DNA of 64,000 bases from positions 1,054,001 to 1,118,000 of the forward strand of contig JBAJFG010000002.1 of assembly GCA_037903475.1 (NCBI GenBank). The letters are read 5' to 3'. This DNA is from Ancylostoma caninum. Taxonomy: Eukaryota; Nematoda; Chromadorea; Rhabditida; Ancylostomatidae. Each line of letters starts with the position of its first letter. The first letter of the stretch is position 1. Below the pieces are notes generated by a model. That model searched no databases, was not told the origin of the DNA, and saw only the letters and a program-made list of their open reading frames with translations. The translations under genes were made by a program, and so were the position numbers. Shown here piece by piece: positions 39,301 to 51,300 of the stretch.

Positions 39301-42300
39301 GATCTCACAATCACCACCAATCACCATCACTGACCAATGGTAGCCCGTGTGCACACGCACGCACAAAGTCACATAAACTCTGTAACATATATAGAATATG
39401 ATACCGTTGTAATTAAGACAGAATACAAAATCAAATCAAATCAAATCAAAATGTTCCCCGGCCATGATAGCGAGAAACCAGTAAGTTCCATAAATCAATT
39501 AACAGGAACTTAGTCGCGGAACGCTTGCTGTACTCGTGTGCAGCGTATTCGAAAGCACCAGTAGACATTTCCTTAATGATTTCCAAGCAAACGTGGGAAA
39601 AATCGACAAATCAGTAAGTTGATCTCCTCGTGCAGGATGGTTGTTATGTTCGTGTTCAGCGTTCTGGAGAACCCTAGGAAACATGTCCTAACCGATCCCT
39701 GATCAAAGAAAAGCGAAAAATCAATTAAATCAAAATCAGTGAGCCAATGAATAATTTCCGGTTTTCCCTCCTCTGTGTCCGCCGCTCTTTTTCAGTTTCA
39801 TTGCTTTACGCATCCATGTCACATGAACGATCTTGAAACGGTAGAGAGCAGTAGAGTAGAGGGTGGTTCGACGACCAAAGGGCGGCACGAATCGAGAGGG
39901 AAGAAAGTCTCTCTCTATTACTGAGTTGGTGAAAAATTTCTGCCGCACTCACTGTTTTCATTTCTAGAACGAAAAGTGGCTTGACGGCTGGGATCTTGTG
40001 TTAGTTTGATGTAGAATATTCTCGAAAGTTTCACGTGAAGGGCGTACAACAGAAGCTCTCACAGCACTCGAGTAACAGTACCATCGGTCAGTCGAATCTC
40101 ACTCCGCTCCACTGTTTATGATTTCCTGCCAGGACATCTTCTAAGCAGTACCGATGCCAATACATGTGCTGCATGTCATTCACCATATAACCTATATATC
40201 TATCATTGGTACCAGGACTTCAATCCTCGTGAAATAATGCTTGTAATTCACGCTCGCTCTTGACGTGCATCGATTTTCAGTAACGACAATTTGCAGAACG
40301 CTTTACCGGCGAGGCTGGATGCCGACACCCGCTAATTGGCGAAGACACTGTATTGCGATTATGTGACCGTCATCAAGTATCCTCACGGTTTCTATTACAC
40401 CAAATACACCAAACATGCCCGGACATGAGTACCTCGCCCTTATGCGAATTTGACAAGTCATGCAAGGTAAGCATTGAGGAGTCTCTGTCCCTTCATACAC
40501 ATGAAAGGACTTTCTACGAAAGCGTGATCCTGTACGCGAACAACACAAAGCAGCGTTAATGGATCCAATGCACGAAATCACCTCCAAAGCAGTCGAGATT
40601 AGGCCTGCCCGAAGAGCAGGTTTTCCGATGATGTTGTTGGGGTTGACAAGGGATGCTTCCCCACGAGTTCTTAAACGCTGGCACAACAGTGATAATCAGC
40701 CCACATGCTGTCAACTTCAATAGTTGTTAGGTGCCATCCGCAGAATTCCCAAAACGAGGATATGTATATTTTCTGCAAGATAATTATTCCCCATAAATGC
40801 AAGCCGTGAGAAGGTTCAAGATTTCTATTGGGAATTTGACCGCGTTCTCCAGACTCAGCCTTGTCGAATGCCTCCTCTTTCTGACCATGAACAACCACCT
40901 ATGAAAATTGATATTTATCAATCAAAATGGACTCAAAGTAAGGTGTCAAAATTCTCAGACTGTATCCTCCGAAGTCCCGGCAGAAAAGAGTAGAGAAGCC
41001 TCTCGAACGACGGGCGAAGGCAATTGACAATAACGACCAATACATCATAGAGATTTTGTTCAATGGAGAAATCAAATTCTAAGAATTTTGTTATGAAACT
41101 CGTACAACTTTTCACCAACCCAGTAGTTAACACACGTACCCCACTCCTAAAACTTTCCCCTGAAGCCGGACGTCGCCGGCCGTCAACGTATCTCGAGCCT
41201 CCATCAAAGTTTGCTCTCACACGCCTTAAATTTACACATAAAGTAGACGGCATGCCCGGCTTCGCTTAGGAGATTTACTACAGCGTGCGCACAAATTATT
41301 GGCGCGTGGTATTTTAATGGATGGATGGCGAGCGTTAGTTGCGGTCCAATTATAGGTGCGAGACTCCAGATATGCATCAAGGGTCGTTAGCGTTTAGCAC
41401 CTCGCTCGCTCCTTTAATCGTCCAAATCACTCGCATCGTCCATCACGACATGTGGGCGGGCCCCCAAAAACTGATATTTGCCGCGATCCCTAAAGTTCGT
41501 CGCGAGCGATGTCGTAGTTGCCACAAACCTCAGCCGGGTAAAGGTAGCACTCGATAATTCTGCTCCCTCAGATTCTGCTGCAATCCTAGGTTCATCAGTT
41601 GTTGCCATCCTTCAGCAATTACTATAAAAAGATCAGAAGCTTCAGCAGCACTTGAGGCGAAGATGGCAGCACCAGAGAGGAGATGCAAAACTCGACGTAT
41701 TGCCAACTCGGGTTGCGTTGCTAACGCCTATTCATCAGAGTAGAATTATTGGACCATTTTCAATCTTCGAAACACTCAAAATATTTCACAATTAGGTTGG
41801 GCATTAAGTTTGTGCGGTTTTTCGCTGCAACAACAGGTTTATAAAGTCCCTTTCCTCCTCTAAAGACAACAGTGAAGTGTACAGTAGTTTCATCAAAAGG
41901 TTCAGAATGCCAACCAACGTCTTCTAAATAGTACAGTGTCATAGGAAATCCCGAATTATCGCAAAAACCGACCCTAACACCTAAACCTTACAAAAGTAAA
42001 GTTAAATGTTGTGTAAAAAAATATGGTATTCGTGCAAAACAACATGAATCATTCCCCTCCCAATCAGAAGTGGATGAGCGAATTCAAAAGCCATGTTGTG
42101 GGTATGTTTGCTGGAGCAATACCTACCGTGAACAACGGCAGGTTCGCCGAGTGACTTTATTCCTTGTCTGTAAAGACTTGGGGAAGCTTTCACTCAAACC
42201 ACCCTTGACATGTAAGTATTATTTCAGAAGATATTTTCAAGATTCTTCAAGAACAAACTTCAACCAGTCTGCTCCCACCCATTTAGTACTACAGACCTTG

Positions 42301-45300
42301 CCCATCAATATTTCCAAAGCGGATATCATAAGATTGCAAATGAAGTAAGTTACATGGACAATTCCTTTGACCCAAAATTCAAGGAAATCACCCGTGAAAC
42401 CACTTTTCCAATCTTTCCTTGCAAACCTGGGATGAACGAGTTTCAGAAATCATTTTCTACTAATAGAACTGACAGTCCTCTACTGGTTCCTTCCAAAGCA
42501 TTCACTATATTTGCGTCTCTCTTCTGATTATCAGTCCTGAGTTTGCAAAAAATAGCAAAAACGGCTTGTTGGATACAACCCCTGTTTTTACTATGGCAAT
42601 CATTTAGTGGTCCAATCCACGGTGAGCGCACAGTAGTTGAGACTTAGTCTTGAACTCTCATACGTGGATGGTCAAAGTCTCCTTAGCCTACCTCAGGAAA
42701 TCTTCGAAGGTATGGAGCCATCATCACCAGCCACCTCGTGCCAGGGATCCCTACCTCGCGATTTGACCAGGACGATTCCTAAAGCCTGTATGGGCACAGA
42801 AAGAGGTCATTTGGGAAACCAGCTGCTGCCTGCGGTAGAGATGACTCAAGCAAAGATACCTATGGCTTGTGAATCCGACCGATCCTACCTAATCCTACCT
42901 GATTGGAGCTCAAAAAAAACCACGCGCCAATAAATCGCGCGCACCCTGTGATCGTCCACTGATGTGATTAATTAATGATGCTGGTATGTTCATTCAAAGT
43001 GCTTACCATTTTGGTGACCAGCATGTCGAATAATCTTGGTGATCCTTTTTCACCAGCACACAAGCAAAGAAGACGTCAACGCCAACTTAGCGACAATTTT
43101 GTATAAAATTGTCACATTTGCGTTCAGCGTACGGAGGAACACCGGTAGGCATGTTCTCGCCAGTCTTTGGGCAAAAATAGCGAAAAATCAATAAATCCTA
43201 TATAATCGACAAATCAATCGGTGTGTTTTGACGAAAAGAAGTCTTAGGCTTCATCGGCCTTTGTTGGGTTGCAAAATTTGGACCCGATCAGATGATTGTC
43301 AAACTCGAATACACATACAAACCAATTTCACTTCTATATACACAGATAGTACATACTTCTCGCTCGTTTGCTGACGTTGTTCAACACCTTTGTTATTCCA
43401 GGGGCATCCATAGATGTGATTTGTCCAATATAGTTTAGCGTGATATTCCGTTGCTGAGCTATTGCGTTCTGGAAGAAAAAATTGCTGGAGCAGAAAAAGA
43501 AGAAAACTCAGCTAGAGAACTTGTTCTGCAGTTAGATATTATAGAATATTTCAAAAATTTTGGCCCTTCTTAGCTGGGCTTTTTAAGATGCATAGCTCAG
43601 CTTCACCTGAAGATATCTCCAGCATGAAGAGTTCATGCTGTGTTATAAAAGTAGTAGAATGAAGAAAAAAACCAAAACCGTTGCAGTCAATAAGTTGCGG
43701 AAATTCAGCTTTCAAAACACCTGCTTGAACATGAACTTTCCAAATCAGAAGCGCTTTCATTGCTCGCCCAGGGTGTGCCATGAATGCGCTTCCGGTATAG
43801 GAAATATTCCAGGCAAAGGTTTTGCAGCACGCGATGTTCCAAGGACAGAATTAGCGCCTTCAACAAGGAAACTTTTCGTCGGATGTGAAACCGTAACAAT
43901 TAGCACTCCTTCACAAATAGGTGTACTTACCTTACTCACCAGAGCCGAGTAATCTCTCATCATACCTCGAGAGTGGGGCTAAAATTGTAACAAGCGGATG
44001 TTTAAGGCCCCCTGTGTCATTCCTCCAGTTCCTGCGCCGCTTCCCTACCTTTCTTGAATGCACTGGAACGACTACGAGGTCACCACAACGATTGAGGTCC
44101 GTCCATCACATGAATCTTCGACCAACAAAAGTTAAGATTAGGGCATGTATAGTTATGTGCAGGGGACCGAGTGTATATGTAGGAGCGGTATGCGTGTTTT
44201 TCAGTTTATTCCGAGGAAAAAGAAAACAATCATTTTCTCGGAGAACACATCACGGTCAGCCTCACGTTTCTTCATATTTCTTCCAAATTATGGATCCCTT
44301 TCCAATAAGGGTAATTTATACCAGCTGCGTGCGTCAGTCGCGCATCAGTCGCACGCATCCATTTACATGGGATTTTCCATGAAGACCGGTCAACACGGCA
44401 TGTAGATCCTCAATGAAAAGAACGCGCGGCTGCCGCGAGGTCGTAAACGCGTGCGTCTGAGCTGCGACTGCGATGCGACTGCTATGCGACTGGGCCCTAT
44501 TCTTCATCATATAGACGCACGCGCGTCAGTCGCACGCATCCAGTATAAATTGCCCTATAGAAGAGCAGACAAGAACAGGAAGATTTCAAATGGAAATTGC
44601 ATAGCTAGCACTCGGCCTCGCACCTAAAGTTCCTCAGTGGCCCCGCTCCTAAAGTTCATTAGTCAACGTAAGAAAAGAATGGAGGGGCTTAGAGCAGGAA
44701 CAGCGAAACTCTACTCACGCCAAGTAGAGGACCTGAACGTTCGAGAAAAAGAGTGACAGGGAGAAAGATAAGAAGCGCAAAAGAGCGTTCTCTTTTTGAG
44801 ATATTCAGATTTTCCAATCACAGTCACAGGTAACGAGAGCTATGTAGTCCAAGCAGTTTGTGAAGTTGATCTTGAAGTCGTCTTCATGATCTGCTTTGGC
44901 ACCCTATGTGGAGAATAAAGTAAGCCTGCAATGGAACGAACAGGGAGAGGCTGTCTGAGTTCATCATGACGACGAAGACCATCCATGGTAACTCACAATT
45001 TCAGAAGCCAACCTCCCTACGCTGGACGTGTGAGCCATCCGGTGGGGAGTATCAAAATGAAATGGACCACATCATCGTCAATCAAAGGTTCTACCTGACC
45101 GACGTCGTTGTTGTACCAAAGCTCTACACCGGATCAGACCATCACCTCCTTTGTACAAGATTCTTCTTCTCACGCAAAGAAGAGAAAGCTGCTAAAGTCA
45201 AGAAGTGGAGTCCCAAGCCCGTCATCAATTGGGGTCTCTTCAGTTCGTTAGCCGGCTTTTGGGAAGATGCGTTTGTCGACAACATCGAGGAAGAGTACGA

Positions 45301-48300
45301 TCGGCATATTCAGAATCTCCGCGACAGCACAAAGAGCGCCGAGGGTTCAAGAGCCACCAACAGACGTTTGTCTTACGAGACCCTCAAGCTTATACGCCAG
45401 CGTGGAGCTGCGAGAGCCGTAGGCAACTACCAGCTAACGTCCGAGCTCGCAAAACGGTGCAGAGAAGCGATAAAAGAAGACCTCAAGGAGAGACGAGCAG
45501 CAGTGTTGGCCGAAGCCGCAGAGGCAGGGAAAAGCATTCGTAGCGCCCGGCGAGACTTCGCCAATCGCAAGAACAAGATGTCCGTCCTCCGGCGCCCAGA
45601 CACAACAATTTCTCCCTCGAGACGGGTGTAGTGGGAAATGTCATCTACGGCTTCTACTCGGATCTCTTTGATAGTCACGTAAACCTTACTCAGTGTGTTA
45701 AGGAGGATGGGTATGTTGTCCCATCAGTCCTTCCTTCCGAAGTCCGACATGCCATCAAGTCGGTGAAGAATCGTACAGCACCGGGTCCCGACAGGATTCG
45801 ACCAGAACATCTGAAGAAACTACCGCCAGTTCTCATCAACACGTTGGCTAGGCTTTTTATGCGATACCTGTCGGATTGCAAGCTACGCATCCAATGGAAG
45901 ACCAGCAGAACCGTGCTGCTGTATGAGAAGGGAGACCCACAGGAGATCGGCAATTATCGCATCATCTGCCTACTGTCCGTCGTCAACAAGCGAGGGATCC
46001 TAAACAAGATCGAAAGGACACTAGATGAAGGACAGCGTACCAGCAAGCAGGGTTTCGAAAAGGATTCAGTACGATCGACCACATACACACCGTCATTAGA
46101 CTCACCAAAGTATCGCGAGAGTAGAAAATGCCCTTCTGTCTCACTTTCATCGATCTCAAGAAAGCCTCCGACTCCGTTGAGACAGAAGCGGCCCTGGAAC
46201 CTCCAAGGAACCAGGGCGTCCTTACTCAATACATCGAGATATTTCGTGAGCTCTACAGCAACTTCACAACCAGGATTTCTCCATTCTACGACGACATCAC
46301 CATCGACGTCAAGAGAGGGTTTCGGCAAAACTATTCAGCGCCACTCCTGAGGACGTCATACGAAGACTAGAATGGGAGAGTGCAAATTGATGGCCAGGGA
46401 CTTAACCATCTTCGCTTCGCTGACGACATCGTCCTTATAGCGCCAAACATCAGCGATGCAGAACAAGTGCTGGCCGACTTCGGCGATGCATGTGGGAAGA
46501 TTGGCCTTCACCTGAATCTGACGAAGACGTTGTTTATCAGAAGCGGATGGGTCCCGGATGCCCCATTCTCGCTCAACGGAACGACTATATCCGAATGCTC
46601 CAGCTACGTATATCTAGGTCGGAAAGTCAACATGATGAATGACATCGCCCCAGAGCTGGGCAGGAGGAAGCGAGCGGGTTGAGGAGCTTACAACAGCATC
46701 GATGACGTAGTGAAGAAGACGAAGAACACCAGGCTCCGTGCCCACCTCTTCAACACAACGGTTCGCTCTGCTTTGACGTACACCTCAGTAACCTGGGCGC
46801 TGCGCAAGCAGAATGAGAACGAGGTTAGCGTCGTCAAAACCTCTATCGAGAGGGTGATGCTAGGAATAACCCGCCCCATGCAAGTGAGGGCAGGAATACG
46901 GTGTTCCAATCTGCGTCAACAGTCAATGATCAGGGACGCTGCCGCTTACGCCAAGTTGAGTAAGATCAGGTGGGCCGGACACGTGATGCGTCTTAAAGAC
47001 AACAGTTGGACCAGAGACGTCAGCGGCTGGACTCCACGGAACGTTAAGCGCACAACAGGATCACCACCGACCCGATGTCAGACTTCTTCGTGAAGTCGTT
47101 CAAGGAAAGATAGAATGCTCTTCGTGTCCCTCGAACGGACAGAATCCATTGGACGACTGTGACACGCGAGAGGCACCAACGGAAGGATTGCTGGCGCCCG
47201 CTCGGTATATCTGAAGATCGACGAGAGTCAAGGTGATCGAGGTGATCAACATATATTTCGCCAAAAAGATCTAAAACCTTCTAAATTTGAGCACTTTCTG
47301 GAAGCTCCCAATAATACCAGCTAGATTGCCAAGTTAGAATAGTTTCAACCGATCATTCTGACTTCATCTCAAAGGCAAAACTTTTTCATTTGGGCAAAGA
47401 GTCATGCCAGATAACTGTTGGCACTTCACCAGGTGAAGTTAGCAGATTCGAGATTAGCTTTACAAAATGAAGAAAATAGTCTACGTCTCGTAACAAACGA
47501 TTTCTTCCAAGCAGCGGCCAAGCATTCTTCCTTAGCTATTGCCATCCATCGTAGCCGGTCATTATTCTCTTTGGGCAAAATGGAGAAATCATTTGCGTTA
47601 TGCCGATCACTCCAAGCAAAACTAATGAGTCACCCTAGTTATCCTCCAAAAATCTATAAGAAAATAAAGGGAAGATAGTTTCAGAAAGACATTCATGTAC
47701 TGGTCTCACGTTCGCCCGTGAAAATGCAGTTGTCCTGTGGAAAAGGCTTGTCTCACAGGGAGACTGCTTTTCCAGATGAGTATAGCAACACAGTGCAAAA
47801 GTGGGTTGTGCAGCTTTACTACAAAAGCCACACAATAGGTGAAATACGTAGCTGAAATACAAATGAATAGCTTGCTAGAATGAATACTTTAAATATTTCG
47901 CTAAAGTCATGTAATGTCTTTATGTTGATAAATTCGGAACATCTCGGATTACAGGTTTGACGACAACGGAGCTCGAACTTTTGCCTAATATTCGGTTGAT
48001 GAAAAAGTTCTGGTACACCTTTTTTCAATTTTTAAAACGCAAAAGCAGCCTGACAGGTAGGATCTTCTGTCGCTCCTTTGTCTATTATTTTTTCGTGCAA
48101 GGAAATCCTGTAGGAAGCGCCGACGCCAATATACATATGGGCTGCGTTTGAAGAGACCGTTATTTATCATTCAACGGTCCCTCAATGGTACCAGAGCTTC
48201 GACTCTGGCGAAATGATGCTTGAAAGTCACCCGCGATCTGGACGTGCGTCGACCGTTAATGAGGACGATTTGCGGGGCAACCTGAGGACGAGGTCAGATG

Positions 48301-51300
48301 TCGTCAACTGCAAGTTGGCGAAGACACTCTAGTATGTGACCGTCACCAAGCATCCTCGCTTTGTAGGTTTTAGCAAAGTTGTCCGGACATGAGTACTCAG
48401 TGTGTTGTGCGAATCTCGTAAGTCATGCCGGGTGAGCATCGAGAAGTCGATGTCTCTTCCTCCACACGGGAAGGACATTCTAAAAGATATCGCAAGTGGG
48501 TGCGGAAGCTTACTCCTGTACGCGAACAACGCACAGCAGCGCCAGTGGATTCCGTGTTCGGAATCAGTTACAAAACATTCAAAAATAGACTCGCCCAAAG
48601 GGAGAGTTTTTCCATGTTGTTCCATGTGAAACCACAAGGAATGCTTTATTAAATTTCCTAAGTAGTAGCACCATAATGACGATGGAGCTCTGCGCTATCC
48701 AACCCTAGCACTTGGCAGGTGCTATCCGCGAAAAACGCACAAAACGAGCAAATATTCATTTCCTGCAAGATGATGCTCACGCGCGCTTTGCAAACGCTGG
48801 ACGTGAGAAGAGTCTCGGTTCGGGATTTCTGTCACCCCTATCGTATTCGCCAGACCTGGCCCTGTTGGATTGTCACCTTTTTCTCACCATGATCAACCAT
48901 CTATGGAAAATGAGGGGACAATCAACAGGGACTCGAAAATGATGTGTCCAAGTTTTTCAATCCACAGCCGCCTCCGTTTTGGCAGGAAGGAACAGAGAAG
49001 CTGCCCAAAAAATGGGCAAAGTTATCAGACAGTAGTGGTAGACGTAGCATTGATTGAGATTTTGTTTTAATGAAGAAAAACATTCCTAAAGAATTCGTTG
49101 TGAGCGTTGCAGAACTTTTTCATCAACGCAATAGTTAATTACTTTGTGTGGGCAGTGAAAACATTTCGATTTGCAAAATTCCTGTGCACTGAGGTGTTCT
49201 CAAAATTGACCTTCATCAATTTGTTGACCGCACTGGTTTTAATTTTACTTATGTTTCTTTTATGACAAATAAGGAATCTTTTAGTATGTGGAGGTTGGGT
49301 TATGATCAACTCTTTCTTCATTCCCTTTCTCCTCCCTTGTTAGATGCGGTTTTCTTGGTTGATTGGTGGCTTTGAATTTTCTTTTCATTCGCTTGTCATC
49401 GCTTGTCTTTCTTTTCTCATAGAATCATTTAGCTTCTCCGGGTCTGCCACCGTTTCATTATGGACTCCTCCGCCCGGTTAAGTACCCTGCTTTTGATTTC
49501 TTAATTACTCGAGTGGTTTGTAAAACCTGTGGTTTCCTTACGTAGCCGACGAGAAGGACAGGCAAGGGTGTTCGTACTTCGGCGGTATTGGGTTCGAGGT
49601 GGGAGGCTCGAATTCTTGTTTGTTTCCCCGTTCTTTTCTTTTTTTCGGACGATTTTCCTCTAGCATTTCTTGTTCGCTGTCCTTCAATTCTCTAAGCAGG
49701 TTCACGGTTTCGTTCTTATGTTTTCCTTTCCCGCCTCGCTGGCTTATTTTAAGCTTATGTAAGGTGCAATAAACTTAAAGTTAAAGTCCGATAGGGTGAG
49801 GAAATATTTTTGCATTTCGTCCAATTATTCATAGAGTATGTGAATTAGTCGGATATTTACCTCCACCTTCTTAGAACGCTGCGCATTCCTCTTCACGACA
49901 AAGATTATATAAGCATTAGCGACCGTACGGAATAAGGTTTCGTCAGTTCGACCTCGTCTGCGCAGCAGAGAGTGCAACGTCGACCGTTCCGTTTGCAATA
50001 CCTCTTCCTAGACCTCCCGCAACAGTTCAGAAGCAATCAATAGCTTCCCTACACTATTTCTTCTAAGGTCTGACTCCTGCATATCCTTGGACATATCCTC
50101 ATAAATAATATATTCTATCGTTCAGAAGAACAAAACAGTTATCTACCGCGTGGCCATCCAAGAAAAGGCGGAAGGCCCCCAACACAAGCTACCACGCAGG
50201 CACTAATGAAAGCGTCAAAATCGAAACGTTAGTCAAGTAGAAAAAATAACAGTCTTAGTGTACCACTGAACTGTTTATGTTCTCACACCAGTCTACTTAC
50301 CCAGACAAACTTTTGGAACTTCCACGGAGCTTGTTCGGAGCTTCTGCGAGTGAGCCGACGGAAGTTCCGAATAAGCTTCGCGGAAGTTCCGAAATCAAAC
50401 AAGAGTGACGTAATTCGCGCGTTATAGAGTCAATCATAATTCGAGTAATAAGGTAAAATCGGCCAACATGGAGTGATGAACACCTCCACGCGTCCCGATA
50501 CCGAAAATCATAGGATCATGCCTTTTTCTCTGCGTCTCCATTCGGAACTTCCGCGAAACTTGCGCGGAACTTCCGAGAAAATCGACGCGTGACGTCATAT
50601 TTCCACGAAAGTTCCGAAAATCCGGCTCCAATAGTAAATCAGGCTTCGCGGAAGTTCCAAAAATCGGCAAGCTCCGCGGAAGTTCCGAAAGTTTGTCTGG
50701 ATATGATTTGTCAACGCTCTCTTGGTTTTACTCTCGCTTCAGTATTCGGTAATTCAGGCTCGGTCAAGGCAAAGTTTTTTGCAAAGGAACTATTCATGAG
50801 CTTTGACGTTGATTGTGGTAATCCAAGCTCAACAGATCGGGAAGAGCCTGTAAATCTAATCTATCTAATCTAGGGAAAAATGTCTTCCTTAGATGTGACA
50901 AAACAAAATGGGCACATGACGAGAGGTGGGTCCAGACCCACCACCACTGCAGCGCTGATGCGAGTTGCGACGTTGCGGATACTCGCAGCTGCCGACAGAT
51001 ATTCTTATTTAGAGTACATACGCCGAGTAAACATGTTCCACAAAGAACGCCTTGTGAATAAATGCATGTATGTGATGCGCGATTGATGAGAGGATCCAGT
51101 ACAAATTGCCCCAATAAAATGCCAAAAATGAGGCTCAGAGACAGAAGACTGTCAAAAGAATGATTCTCGAAGAGTAGCAAGCGGTTCGAGCGATACTACA
51201 GAATTAATGTATTTCTATCCATTTTAGCCGGTCAGGACCGGCGCACGTGCTGCACCACGCCTAGACTTTTTGGTTGTCTCATTCTCGCTTTCCACCCACA

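Noticed and set aside
41760..42640. Complete mariner element starting at TTAGGTTGGGCATTAAGTTT
   Set aside because: No matching inverse terminus or TA flank was found; only a single end is supported.
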